Source: Caulobacter sp.
GTDB lineage: Bacteria > Pseudomonadota > Alphaproteobacteria > Caulobacterales > Caulobacteraceae
DNA: 64,000 bases
Direction: 5' to 3'
Assembly (NCBI GenBank): GCA_030678995.1
Contig: JAUXTQ010000034.1
Coordinates: 1-64,000 of the forward strand
Positions 25,753 to 34,126 of the stretch are shown here, in pieces; the stretch's first letter is position 1, and the number at the start of each line of letters is the position of its first letter. The translations under genes were made by a program, and so were the position numbers. The notes under the pieces were generated by a model, which was not told where the DNA came from, did no database searches, and worked only from the letters and a program-made list of their open reading frames with translations.

Positions 25753-27426
25753 ATGATGCTCAAGTCCAGTCTCCTGGCGGTGACTTTTCTCGCGGCGGGT
25801 CAAGCGGCTTCCGCCCAGACGCCGCCTCCGGGCGCGGGCGAGCAGCTCCAGCAAATTCCTCCGGCTGAGGTCCCGCGGACTCCGGCCCCCGATCTTCGCA
25901 TCGAAAGGCCGGGAACCGACGCTCAGGAAGTCCCTTCTGGCGCGCGGGTGCGGGTCGAAGCCCTGCATGTGACTGGCAATACCCTGTTCCCGGAGGCCGA
26001 GTTGATCGCCGCGACCGGCGTTTCGCCGGGGGCCGAGTTGACCCTGCCCGAGCTGCGCAACGCCGCGGCCGCGATCGCCGCCTTCTATAACCGCCAGGGC
26101 TATATTCTGGCCCAGGCCTATTTGGCGCCGCAGGAGATCAGGGATGGAGCCGTAACCATCACGGTGATCGAGGGGCGCTACGGCGCCGTCGGCCTGCGCA
26201 ACCAGACCACCCTTTCGGACGGCGTCGCCCGGCGCAGGATGCGCGGTCTGCACCCCGGCGACCCGGTCGCCATCGCGCCGCTGGAGCGGAGCCTGCTGCT
26301 GCTGTCCGACCTCCCCGGAGTCGCGGTCCGTTCGACGCTCGCGCCGGGGTCAACGCCGGGCGCCTCCGATCTGACCGTCGAGCTCACCCCGGGACGCCGC
26401 GTTACCGGCAGTGTTGAGGCCGACAATGCCGGCAACCGCTACACCGGCGCCTATCGGCTCGGCGGCACGATCAACCTCAACAACCCGACGGGTCACGGCG
26501 ACCGCCTCAGCCTGCGCCTGCTCGCCTCGACAGAGGATCTCGCCTTCGGCCGCCTCGCCTACGAGGCGCCCTTCGGGGACGGGATGCTCGGTCTGGCCTA
26601 CACGCACATGCGCTATCAGCTGGGTCAGGAATTCGACGTTCTCGACGCCGGCGGCACGGCCGATATCGTCAGCCTCTATGGCGCCTACCCGCTGATCCGA
26701 TCGCGGCGCAGCAATCTCGACATCTTCGCCAGCGTCGATGACAAGAGACTGAAAGACGACATCGGTCTGGCCTCGCTGGACTCCCGGCGAAGCAGCCGGG
26801 CGCTGAGCGTCGGGCTGCGGGGCGATTCCCGCGATGGCTTCGGCGGCGGAGGCTGGTCGGCCTTTTCGGTGACCGGGACCACCGGCAGCCTCGATATCGA
26901 AAACCCGGCCGAACGTCTGGCGGATAGTCTCGCTGGACAGACCAACGGGAACTTCGGCAAGGCCCAGTTCAGCGTCATGCGCCTGCAGACGGTGAGCGGC
27001 CCGCTCTCGCTCTTCGGCGCGGTGCGTGGGCAGGTCGCCTTCAACAATCTGGACAGCTCCGAAAAGATGGAACTGGGCGGCGCCTACGGGGTCCGCGCCT
27101 ATCCGGAGGGCGAGGCCTACGGCGACGAGGGCTACATCGCGACGCTGGAGGCGCGTCTGGCGCTGGATCGCTGGACGTCGACCTGGCCGGGCCACTTCCA
27201 GCTGATCGGTTTCGTCGATGCCGGCAGGGTCAACTTCGCCCACGACGCCTGGTCGCCGGGATCCAACAGCGCCCGCCGCAGCGGCGCCGGGGTTGGCCTG
27301 GCCTGGATGGGCCCGGGCAACCTCACGGCGCGTGTGACCTATGCCGCCCGGCTCGGTGACCAGCCCGCGACCTCCGCCCCGGACAGATCCGGCCGCGTCT
27401 GGTTCCAGATCACCAAACAATTTTGA
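25753..27426 (+). CDS. Two-partner secretion transporter, TpsB (ShlB/FhaC type)
   Basis: A 557-residue outer-membrane protein predicted to export the TpsA partner encoded next. The ATG at 25753 begins a signal peptide ending ASAQ. Then come a proline-rich stretch, two POTRA domains (VEALHVTGNTLFPEAEL and GLHPGDPVAIAPLERSLL), and a C-terminal beta-barrel. The barrel holds the TpsB motif LGGAYGVRAYPEGEAYGDEG, close to the conserved VRGY/F signature, and ends in phenylalanine (WFQITKQF), as outer-membrane barrels do. Its gene precedes tpsA by 52 bases. Confidence 0.92.
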   Translation: MMLKSSLLAVTFLAAGQAASAQTPPPGAGEQLQQIPPAEVPRTPAPDLRIERPGTDAQEVPSGARVRVEALHVTGNTLFPEAELIAATGVSPGAELTLPELRNAAAAIAAFYNRQGYILAQAYLAPQEIRDGAVTITVIEGRYGAVGLRNQTTLSDGVARRRMRGLHPGDPVAIAPLERSLLLLSDLPGVAVRSTLAPGSTPGASDLTVELTPGRRVTGSVEADNAGNRYTGAYRLGGTINLNNPTGHGDRLSLRLLASTEDLAFGRLAYEAPFGDGMLGLAYTHMRYQLGQEFDVLDAGGTADIVSLYGAYPLIRSRRSNLDIFASVDDKRLKDDIGLASLDSRRSSRALSVGLRGDSRDGFGGGGWSAFSVTGTTGSLDIENPAERLADSLAGQTNGNFGKAQFSVMRLQTVSGPLSLFGAVRGQVAFNNLDSSEKMELGGAYGVRAYPEGEAYGDEGYIATLEARLALDRWTSTWPGHFQLIGFVDAGRVNFAHDAWSPGSNSARRSGAGVGLAWMGPGNLTARVTYAARLGDQPATSAPDRSGRVWFQITKQF

Positions 27427-27478
27427 TGACGGGGCCGGGCGAGCCCCGGCCCGCTCCCCTCCTGACAAGGCCGTCGAG

Positions 27479-29986
27479 ATGCATAGATTTCAGTTTTCAG
27501 GCGCCGGCGACCAAATCGACGGCGAAGCGACCCGCCCGGCCCCGGCAAGCCGGCGCGCCCTGTCCGCCTCCACGGCGCTGGCGAAGTATGGTTGTCTCGC
27601 CCTGCTTGGGTTGACCGGCGCCGGCGCCGCGCAGGCGCAGAGCCTTCCCACCGGCGGGGCCGTCTCGTCGGGCGGCGCGACCATCGCGGCCGGACCGACC
27701 ACCGTCACGGTCAACCAGTCGACCCCGACTGTCGCGATCAACTGGCAGACCTTTTCCATCGGTGCGGGCAACAGCGTCGTCTTCGTCCAGCCAAACCGCG
27801 GATCGGTGGCGCTCAACCGGGTTGTCGGCGCGGATCCTTCCGCCATTTTCGGCAACCTGTCGTCGAATGGTACCGTGTTTCTGATCAACCCGAACGGGAT
27901 CCTGTTCGGGCAGGGCGCCCAGGTGAATGTCGGGGGGCTGGTCGCCTCGACCCTCGGCCTTTCGGACGCTGACTTCATGGCCGGCGACTACCGGTTTTCC
28001 GGCTCCGGCGGCGGCGCGGTGCTCAATCGGGGATCCATCAATGCCGACGGCGGCTTCGTCGCGTTGCTGGGCGCCAGGGTCAGCAACGAGGGCGTGATCC
28101 AGGCCAACCTCGGCTCCGTCGTACTCGCCGGGGGGGAAGCCGTCACCCTCGATGTCGCCGGCGACGGGTTGCTCAACGTCGCCATCGACCGGGGCGCAGT
28201 TGATGCGCTCGTCCAGAACGGCGGTCTGCTGCGCGCCGACGGCGGCCAGGTTCTGATGACCGCACAGGCGGCCAGCGGACTGCTCAGGACTGTCGTCAAC
28301 AACACCGGCGTCATTGAGGCCCGCACACTGGATGATCGCGGCGGGTCCATTTTCCTGCTGGGCGACATGCAGGGCGGGAGGGTCACGGTGAGCGGCGTGC
28401 TGGACGCGAGCGCGCCGAACGGCGGGGACGGCGGCTTCATCGAAACCTCGGCCGCCGTGGTGAATGTGGCGGACGGCTCCAGAATCACCACCGTCGCCCC
28501 GCGCGGGACGACGGGGACGTGGCTGATCGACCCCGCGGATTTCACGATCGGCGCCGGCGGAAACATTTCTGGCGCGACCCTGTCCGCCCAACTGGTGACC
28601 ACCAGTGTCGTGATAGACACAAGTGTCGGTGCGGGGGCCTTCCTGCCGGGCGCCGGCGACATCCATGTCAACGACGCGATCGCCTGGACGGCGTCCTCCA
28701 CCCCGACCACGCTGACGCTGCTCTCCTCGCGGGACGTGAACATCAACGCCGCCATCACCGCGACCACCGGCAACCTCGTCGTCTGTTGCGGACGGGACGT
28801 GAACGTCAACGCAGCCATTACGACGACCAACGGCAGCGTCCTGCTGAACGCCGGCCGGGATGTGCGCGTGTTTCACGCCATCACGACGACGGACGGCAAC
28901 ATCGCCCTGTGCGCCGGGCATGATGTCCACATCGACGCGGCCGTCACCCTGACCCGGGGCAGCACCATTCCGGCCCAAAGTCTCGGTCTGCCGGTTGGAT
29001 TGACCCTGATTTCCGGCGCCGACGGGACAGGTCCGGGAGTCGGCGGCGGCACGATCATCTTCGCGCCCCTGGCGCCGCCGGTCACGGTTACCAACGCTCC
29101 GGCCACGATCAACTACAATCCGGTTTCCTATGCGACGCCGAGCGACTTTTCGATCCATTTCACCCTGACCGAAGGCGCCACGCTGACGCAGCGCATGCTG
29201 CTGTTTCCCGACGGGAGCAAGGTGTTTGACGGAACCACGGCCGCGGTCCTGACCGGCTTTCTCGGCGCCGATCTTCCGGCGGGAGTCACCCTTGTGGCCG
29301 GCCCGGGCAGCAGCGCGGTCTTTGACGACGCAGCCGTCGGAACGGGCATCGGGATCACCTTCAGCGGCTATACGCTCGGCGGTGCGAACGCCGACCAGTT
29401 CGCGCTCGCCGGATCTTGCTGCGTCTCCACCTTCCGGACAACGGGGACGATCAGCGCGGTGTCTCCGCCGCCTCCGCCTCCGCCGCCGCCGCCGTCACCG
29501 CCTCCTCCTCCGCCGCCGCCGTCACCGCCGCCTCCGCCGCCGCCGCAATCGCCGCCTCCGTCGCCTCCGCCGTCGCCGCCGCCACCACCTCCGTCTCCTC
29601 CGCCGCCATCGCCGCCGCCCCCGCCATCGCCGCCACCGCCTCCGCCACCGCCTCCGCCTCCGCCACCGCCTCCGCCACCGCCTCCGCCACCGCCTCCGCC
29701 TCCGCCTCCGCCTCCGCCTCCGCCACCGCCTCCGCCTCCGCCTCCGCCGTCGCCGTCGCCTCTGGTGATTTCGCCGGGCACACCTCCGATCGTGTCCCGG
29801 CCATCGGACATTGGATTGGTGGTGATTGAGGGCCCGCAGCCCTTCGATGTCGTCGTTATCACGCCGCAACCCGTCGCTGAGGAGCAGGCGCCAAGCCCGG
29901 TGAAGCCGCAAGAAGCGGTGGCCGCGCCCAAGGCCACGGCGCCCATTCCGGCGCCGGTCCGGCCGGCCAAGCAGGATCGTCACTGA
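27479..29986 (+). CDS. Two-partner secretion exoprotein TpsA, haemagglutinin-like
   Basis: An 835-residue secreted protein. The ATG at 27479 starts an extended signal region of about 54 residues ending AAQAQ. Residues ~56-170 are the TPS/haemagglutination activity domain, including INWQTFSIGAGNSV, NPNGILFGQGAQVNVGG. A beta-helix-like region follows with four 21-residue repeats at ~418-494. A YDG-like module (KVFDGTTAAVL ... VGTGIGITFSGYTL) lies at ~580-640, then about 100 residues of proline with serine (662-761), and a tail of ~70 residues. It is much shorter than classical adhesins. The first base of the next gene's start overlaps its stop. Confidence 0.9.
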   Translation: MHRFQFSGAGDQIDGEATRPAPASRRALSASTALAKYGCLALLGLTGAGAAQAQSLPTGGAVSSGGATIAAGPTTVTVNQSTPTVAINWQTFSIGAGNSVVFVQPNRGSVALNRVVGADPSAIFGNLSSNGTVFLINPNGILFGQGAQVNVGGLVASTLGLSDADFMAGDYRFSGSGGGAVLNRGSINADGGFVALLGARVSNEGVIQANLGSVVLAGGEAVTLDVAGDGLLNVAIDRGAVDALVQNGGLLRADGGQVLMTAQAASGLLRTVVNNTGVIEARTLDDRGGSIFLLGDMQGGRVTVSGVLDASAPNGGDGGFIETSAAVVNVADGSRITTVAPRGTTGTWLIDPADFTIGAGGNISGATLSAQLVTTSVVIDTSVGAGAFLPGAGDIHVNDAIAWTASSTPTTLTLLSSRDVNINAAITATTGNLVVCCGRDVNVNAAITTTNGSVLLNAGRDVRVFHAITTTDGNIALCAGHDVHIDAAVTLTRGSTIPAQSLGLPVGLTLISGADGTGPGVGGGTIIFAPLAPPVTVTNAPATINYNPVSYATPSDFSIHFTLTEGATLTQRMLLFPDGSKVFDGTTAAVLTGFLGADLPAGVTLVAGPGSSAVFDDAAVGTGIGITFSGYTLGGANADQFALAGSCCVSTFRTTGTISAVSPPPPPPPPPPSPPPPPPPPSPPPPPPPQSPPPSPPPSPPPPPPSPPPPSPPPPPSPPPPPPPPPPPPPPPPPPPPPPPPPPPPPPPPPPPPPPPPSPSPLVISPGTPPIVSRPSDIGLVVIEGPQPFDVVVITPQPVAEEQAPSPVKPQEAVAAPKATAPIPAPVRPAKQDRH
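28730..28960 (+). repeat. Four tandem 63-bp coding repeats in tpsA
   Basis: Units begin at 28730, 28793, 28856 and 28919 and encode 21-residue repeats of the type RDVNVNAAITTTNGSVLL; the fourth is partial. The number of residues per unit fits one turn of a right-handed beta-helix. Two units carry cysteines (VVCC and ALCA), unusual in a secreted TPS protein. Confidence 0.8.
29464..29762 (+). repeat. Proline-coding CCN microsatellite in tpsA
   Basis: Nearly 300 bases made of CCG and CCT with interspersed TCN codons, encoding a (P)nS tract of about 100 residues. It is likely an extended, rigid spacer between the folded part and the C-terminal tail. The low-complexity DNA is expected to change length by slippage. 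Confidence 0.95.
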
Positions 29987-30747
29987 TGGTGCGCTCATGG
30001 CGGCCATCAGCCTGGCGGACCAGTTTGATAGCCCAACGCGACGCGTCGGCGGGCCGTGTCGCGGTGCGTTGGCCCGCGGCCGGGTTGCGTGTTCTGGCGC
30101 TGCTGCTGGGGCTCGCATTCGCCCCGATCGCGACCGCGACCGCCGCCGAGAGCTCGCATCCGCCTGCGCCGTCCGCCGGTCTCGCGGCCGGTTCGGGCGA
30201 GGGCCTGACGGAGGACGTGCAACGGTTCGTCGCCTGGGTGATCGAGACGGGTGACAACGGTGCGTCACCCTTTTTGATCATCGACAAGGTCAATGCCAGG
30301 GTGCTCGCCTACAATCGGGAAGGGCGACTTTTGGCCAGCAGCCCCGTCCTGTTAGGCCTGACGCGCGGCGATATTTCTCCACTCGGCATCGGCGATCGGC
30401 CCTTGTCCAGAATCGACCCCGCGGACCGCATCACGCCGGCCGGACGTTTCGAGGCGGCGCAGGGCCTGAATCTGGCGGGCCGGAAGGTCCTGTGGATAGA
30501 CTACGATGGCGCTCTATCGCTGCATCCGGTGATCACGGGCGCCGCGTCGGATCGTCGTCGGCAACGCCTGGCGTCGGTCACCGCGAGCGACAACCGCATT
30601 TCCTATGGCTGCATCAATGTTCCGGCGGCGTTCTACGCCGATGTCGTTGAACCGCTTTTCACGACCAACATCGGCGTCGTGTACATTCTGCCCGAGACCC
30701 GTTCGATCAAGGACGTGTTCGTCGCCTGGGCGCCATCGACCCAATAG
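29986..30747 (+). CDS. L,D-transpeptidase-like (YkuD-fold) exported protein
   Basis: A 253-residue protein. After a basic N-terminus, a hydrophobic segment at ~33-50 (LRVLALLLGLAFAP) should export or anchor it. The C-terminal part carries a YkuD-like catalytic motif ISYGCINVP with Cys209; the classical form is SHGCxR. The histidine usually before SxGC is replaced by tyrosine, so activity is not certain, though SxGCINVP variants occur in this superfamily. The ATG overlaps the tpsA stop (TGATG), coupling the two genes. It could crosslink peptidoglycan or attach the exoprotein to the wall or a partner. Confidence 0.75.
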   Translation: MVRSWRPSAWRTSLIAQRDASAGRVAVRWPAAGLRVLALLLGLAFAPIATATAAESSHPPAPSAGLAAGSGEGLTEDVQRFVAWVIETGDNGASPFLIIDKVNARVLAYNREGRLLASSPVLLGLTRGDISPLGIGDRPLSRIDPADRITPAGRFEAAQGLNLAGRKVLWIDYDGALSLHPVITGAASDRRRQRLASVTASDNRISYGCINVPAAFYADVVEPLFTTNIGVVYILPETRSIKDVFVAWAPSTQ

Positions 30748-30848
30748 CGGACAGGACGGTGCTGGCGCGTGTTCGGGGCGGAGAGCCGGGTGGTTTCCCC
30801 GGGTCTCGCCGCGCGCTATCTGTAGCGGCCTTGCCGCCAGGAACCCCT

Positions 30849-31694
30849 ATGTCCCAGCCTGTCCGCCTCACCGCCCTGATCTATGACTTCGACGGCACCC
30901 TGGCCCGGGGCAATATGCAGGAGACCAGCTTCATCCCCTCGCTGGGGATGACGCCCAAGGAGTTCTGGTACGACACCGTCCGGCCCCGGACCATCGCCGC
31001 CGATGGTGACGACATCCTGATGTACATGCAGCTGATGCTGCAGACCGCGCGGGACCAGGGCACGACGGTGACCCGCCAGATGCTGCGCGACCACGGCAAG
31101 GACGTGCCGCTGTTCGAGGGCATCCGCGACGGCAGCTGGTTCGACCGGATCAACGCCTTCGGGGCCAACTACGGCCTGACCCTCCAGCACTACATCCTCT
31201 CCAGCGGCCTGCAGGAGATGATCGAGGGCTGCCCGATCCACGACCGGTTCCACCATGTGTTCGCCTCGCACTACGTGTTCGACGACAACGATGTGGCCAT
31301 CTGGCCGGCGGTGGGCATCAACTACACGACCAAGACCCAGTACCTGTTCCGCATCAACAAGGGCGTGCACAACAACTGGGAGCACGAGAAGATCAACCGC
31401 TTCATGCCCGACGAGATGCGTCCGGTGCCGTTCGAGCGGATGATCTTCATCGGCGATGGCGACACCGACGTGCCGACCATGAAGATGATGCACACCAAGG
31501 GCGGCCACTCGATCGCCGCCTACGACCCCCGCACCGAACCCCGCGACCAGGACAAGCTCCACCGCCTGATCGCCGACGACCGCGTCAACTTCGTCGCCGC
31601 GGCGGACTACAGCGAGGGGACTGCGATGGACCTGATCGTGAAGGGGATCCTGGGGCGGATCGCCGTGCGCGAGAGGACGATGCCGGCGGATTAG
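30849..31694 (+). CDS. HAD-superfamily phosphatase-like protein
   Basis: A 281-residue HAD protein. Motif I is IYDFDGTLARGN and motif IV is FIGDGDTDVPTM, so the metal-binding aspartates are in place. SSGLQEMIEG fits motif II (Ser). An unusually long middle region (about residues 40-130) would be the cap domain. The ATG at 30849 is favoured because an earlier ATG adds a non-conserved leader. The substrate is unknown. It ends three bases before the first GGGGACA palindrome. Confidence 0.8.
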   Translation: MSQPVRLTALIYDFDGTLARGNMQETSFIPSLGMTPKEFWYDTVRPRTIAADGDDILMYMQLMLQTARDQGTTVTRQMLRDHGKDVPLFEGIRDGSWFDRINAFGANYGLTLQHYILSSGLQEMIEGCPIHDRFHHVFASHYVFDDNDVAIWPAVGINYTTKTQYLFRINKGVHNNWEHEKINRFMPDEMRPVPFERMIFIGDGDTDVPTMKMMHTKGGHSIAAYDPRTEPRDQDKLHRLIADDRVNFVAAADYSEGTAMDLIVKGILGRIAVRERTMPAD

Positions 31695-31696
31695 GC

Positions 31697-31730
31697 AAGG
31701 GGACATGTACCGCCTTCGGTACGTGTCCCC
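31697..31730. repeat. GGGGACA palindrome, left copy of an inverted pair
   Basis: AAGGGGACATGTACC, loop GCCTTC, GGTACGTGTCCCC. The inner stem has a single T-G wobble at position 8. The whole 34-bp sequence is identical to the reverse complement of 32183-32216, so the two copies form perfect terminal inverted repeats about 450 bp apart. Confidence 0.9.
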
Positions 31731-31749
31731 GATATCCCACCGCCTCTTG

Positions 31750-32028
31750 TCAGCTTCGCGCGAATACACCTGGAAATAGCATCCCGAGCAGAACAACAGC
31801 CGCGAAATATGCCGCACCGGCTGCAAGACCAGTAAGCAATACCAGCAGATAGCGGAGGGGAGCCGCAATTTTGCTGCTCATGATTTTGGTGTTGGCTGCC
31901 CAAGCGGCACCGCCACAAAGTCCGCCGATCGCACCGCCAACAAACATAAGCGCCAACGGCCATGCGCAAACGAAGTGCTCAAATCCATTGAGCTTTCTGC
32001 GCTCTGTGGGTTGGCCTTCATGCGTCAT
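31750..32028 (-). CDS. Small two-helix membrane protein of unknown function
   Basis: A 92-residue protein starting MTHEGQPTERRKLNGFEHF; GGGGAGGG just upstream of the ATG at 32028 is a strong ribosome binding site and rules out longer starts. Two hydrophobic segments are evident: WPLALMFVGGAIGGLCGGAAW (in part) and LRYLLVLLTGLAAGAAYFAA. The glycine-rich first helix resembles glycine-zipper helices, an impression only. The codons are less G/C-rich at third positions than in neighbouring genes. It is the only gene between two inverted GGGGACA palindromes, suggesting a gained cassette. Not recognised. Confidence 0.6.
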   Translation of the reverse strand: MTHEGQPTERRKLNGFEHFVCAWPLALMFVGGAIGGLCGGAAWAANTKIMSSKIAAPLRYLLVLLTGLAAGAAYFAAVVLLGMLFPGVFARS

Positions 32029-32182
32029 CGAGACCCTCCCCATAAGTGCGATATCACCGAGCTGACGACCTTGCTGCCAAGCAACAGCGAAACCCGCTCT
32101 CTGCCCCCCCGCAAGGTGAGCGCGAGCCCGACCTCGATACAACGTGAACAGATAGCGAACTTGGCCTGGGGGTATGGCTTAG

Positions 32183-32216
32183 GGGGACACGTACCGAAGG
32201 CGGTACATGTCCCCTT
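32183..32216. repeat. GGGGACA palindrome, right copy of an inverted pair
   Basis: GGGGACACGTACC, loop GAAGGC, GGTACATGTCCCCTT. It is the exact reverse complement of 31697-31730. It abuts the stop codon of the DUF1801 gene (32217). Confidence 0.9.
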
Positions 32217-32615
32217 CTAGCGCCGTCCCCGGTACGTCAACGCCTGTCCGATGCAGAACGCCAGTGCTTCCCTCGGCGGCGGCTCGGCCAGCGACAGCAG
32301 GATCGCCCGGTCGCCTTCGAAGCGCAGGGTATCGCTGTAGAGATTGCGAAAGCTCGGAACGAGGGTGGTCTGGCAGTGGAAATAGAGGGCGTAGCCGTCC
32401 GCCGAGCCCTTCAGGGCGTCGATCCGCACGGTGGTTCCGGCCTTGGCGCCGGTCGGGCGGTAGGCGGGCTGGCCCCACTTCAGGCTTTCGCTGAGCGGGC
32501 CGGTGGCGGTCTCGAAGATCAGGGCGCGCAGGTCCAGCAGGCGCTCGCGCAGCGGCGCGGGGTAGGCCGCGAAGACCGCCTCGACGGCGGGATCGGTGAA
32601 GGCCGGCGCGGTCAC
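32217..32615 (-). CDS. DUF1801-family protein
   Basis: A 132-residue protein starting at a GTG (32615) that overlaps the ppx stop by four bases. ESLKWGQPAYRP and GYALYFHCQTTL are typical of the DUF1801 (YdhG-like) fold, a small alpha-beta domain whose biochemical role is not established. The longer open frame upstream is antisense-like in composition and was not used. Coupling to ppx suggests cotranscription with the polyphosphate genes but not necessarily a shared function. Confidence 0.75.
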   Translation of the reverse strand: MTAPAFTDPAVEAVFAAYPAPLRERLLDLRALIFETATGPLSESLKWGQPAYRPTGAKAGTTVRIDALKGSADGYALYFHCQTTLVPSFRNLYSDTLRFEGDRAILLSLAEPPPREALAFCIGQALTYRGRR

Positions 32616-34126
32616 CCCCGCCGGATCTCCAGTTTCACCCCCAGCAGCCCCGCCAGCTGGGTCGCTCGCCGCGTCGTCTGTTCGCCCAGCAGCATGTCGG
32701 ACCAGCCCTCGGCGGCGCTGAGGATCAGTTTGCCGTCGGCCAGGCCCAGCCGCGACTGGGCCAGCAGCACCGCGCTGCGGCCCGACAGGTCGCAGCCCAG
32801 CCGGATCGCGGCGCCCAGGGCCCGGGCCCGGCGGCGCTGGAGCTCGGACAACAGGCGCGAGATGGTGCCGCCCTCGGGCACCGAGGAGGCGGAGGTGTGC
32901 CGCGCGAAGGCGGCCACCGCCAGGAAGGCGCGCTCCACATGGGTCTGGCCGGCGACCGGCGCGCGCAGCACCTGTTCGAACACCAGGTCGGCGCGGTGGT
33001 CGGGGTGCAGCCGGGCGCCCAGGTCGGCCAGCCGGCACGCGGCGTGGCGCAGGACCGCGTCCCGGTCGCCGAAGATGGAGGGCAGGGCGTTGAACACCGG
33101 CGCCAGCCAGGCGTCCAGCGTCGGGCCCAGCGTTTCGTCCAGCCCCTGACGGGCGGTCAGGGCGGCGCAGCCCTCGATCAGCGGGTCGAGCCCCTGCGTT
33201 TCCGGCGCCATGCCCTCGAACAGCAGGCCCTCGCGCAGGCCATAGGCCGAGACGGCGATCCGCTCGATGCCCAGCTGCTCGATCAGGGCTTCCAGCACCA
33301 TAGCGGCGTGGGGCAGGGTCTCCAGACGCTTCTTCGACACCCCCTCGATCGCTTCAAGGGAAGTGCGCGACTGGCGGCTGATAAACCGGGCGGCGTCCAG
33401 GGCGTCGGCCCTGTTCATCTCATATTGATGAACGATCTGAAGCGGATACCCGCTCATTCTCATGTGCAATAGGGCCAGATTGCGCCAGGCGCCGCCGACG
33501 GCCTGGAAGGTCCGAGTCCGAAACCGGCCGGCCTGGACGGCCAGCCGCGTCTCGATCTCCGCCCGGACCTTGTCGGGCCGCACGCCGGTCAGGGCGAACG
33601 GCCCCAGCGCCAGGGTCGCGCCCTCCACCGGGCCGTTCGGCGTCAGCCGCACCAGCTCCAGGCTGGCCCCGCCCAGGTCGCCGACCACGCCCTCGCTATC
33701 GGGCGAGCCGGCCAGCACGCCCAGGGCGGCATAGCGCGCCTCCTCCTGGCCGCTGAGCACCCGTAAGGACAGGCCCGTCTCGGCCTGGACCCGGCCGACG
33801 AAGGCCTCGCCGTCCTGCGCCTCGCGCACCGCGGCGGTGGCGGCGGTGAAGATGTGATGCGGCGCGGCGGCGTCGAGCACCGCGCGGAACCGGCGCAGGG
33901 CGGCGAGGGCGGCGTTGACCCCGGCGGCAGAAAGTCGGCCCGTCGACCCCAGGTCCCGGCCGAGGCCGGCGAGGATCTTCTCGTTGTAGACCGTCCAGAT
34001 GGCCCGGCCCTCAAGGCGATAGAGCACCAGGCGCACGGAGTTGGAGCCGACGTCGATGACGGCGGCGTCGCGCGCGGCGCGCACACGGCTTTCCAGCGGG
34101 GGCGGGCTAGCGCCGTGGGCCAACAT
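32612..34126 (-). CDS. ppx: Exopolyphosphatase (Ppx/GppA family)
   Basis: A 504-residue hydrolase of the actin-like ATPase superfamily that removes terminal phosphates from polyphosphate, and possibly from pppGpp. The phosphate loops appear as [14 protein letters not shown] near residue 23 and [14 protein letters not shown]. The C-terminal half is an HD-like helical region. The start overlaps the ppk 3' end by 20 bases, so synthesis and breakdown of polyphosphate are expressed together. Confidence 0.92.
   Translation of the reverse strand: MLAHGASPPPLESRVRAARDAAVIDVGSNSVRLVLYRLEGRAIWTVYNEKILAGLGRDLGSTGRLSAAGVNAALAALRRFRAVLDAAAPHHIFTAATAAVREAQDGEAFVGRVQAETGLSLRVLSGQEEARYAALGVLAGSPDSEGVVGDLGGASLELVRLTPNGPVEGATLALGPFALTGVRPDKVRAEIETRLAVQAGRFRTRTFQAVGGAWRNLALLHMRMSGYPLQIVHQYEMNRADALDAARFISRQSRTSLEAIEGVSKKRLETLPHAAMVLEALIEQLGIERIAVSAYGLREGLLFEGMAPETQGLDPLIEGCAALTARQGLDETLGPTLDAWLAPVFNALPSIFGDRDAVLRHAACRLADLGARLHPDHRADLVFEQVLRAPVAGQTHVERAFLAVAAFARHTSASSVPEGGTISRLLSELQRRRARALGAAIRLGCDLSGRSAVLLAQSRLGLADGKLILSAAEGWSDMLLGEQTTRRATQLAGLLGVKLEIRRG

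Noticed and set aside
28730..29762. Tandem repeats considered as a CRISPR array
   Set aside because: The repeats are contiguous coding units without spacers and there are no cas genes.
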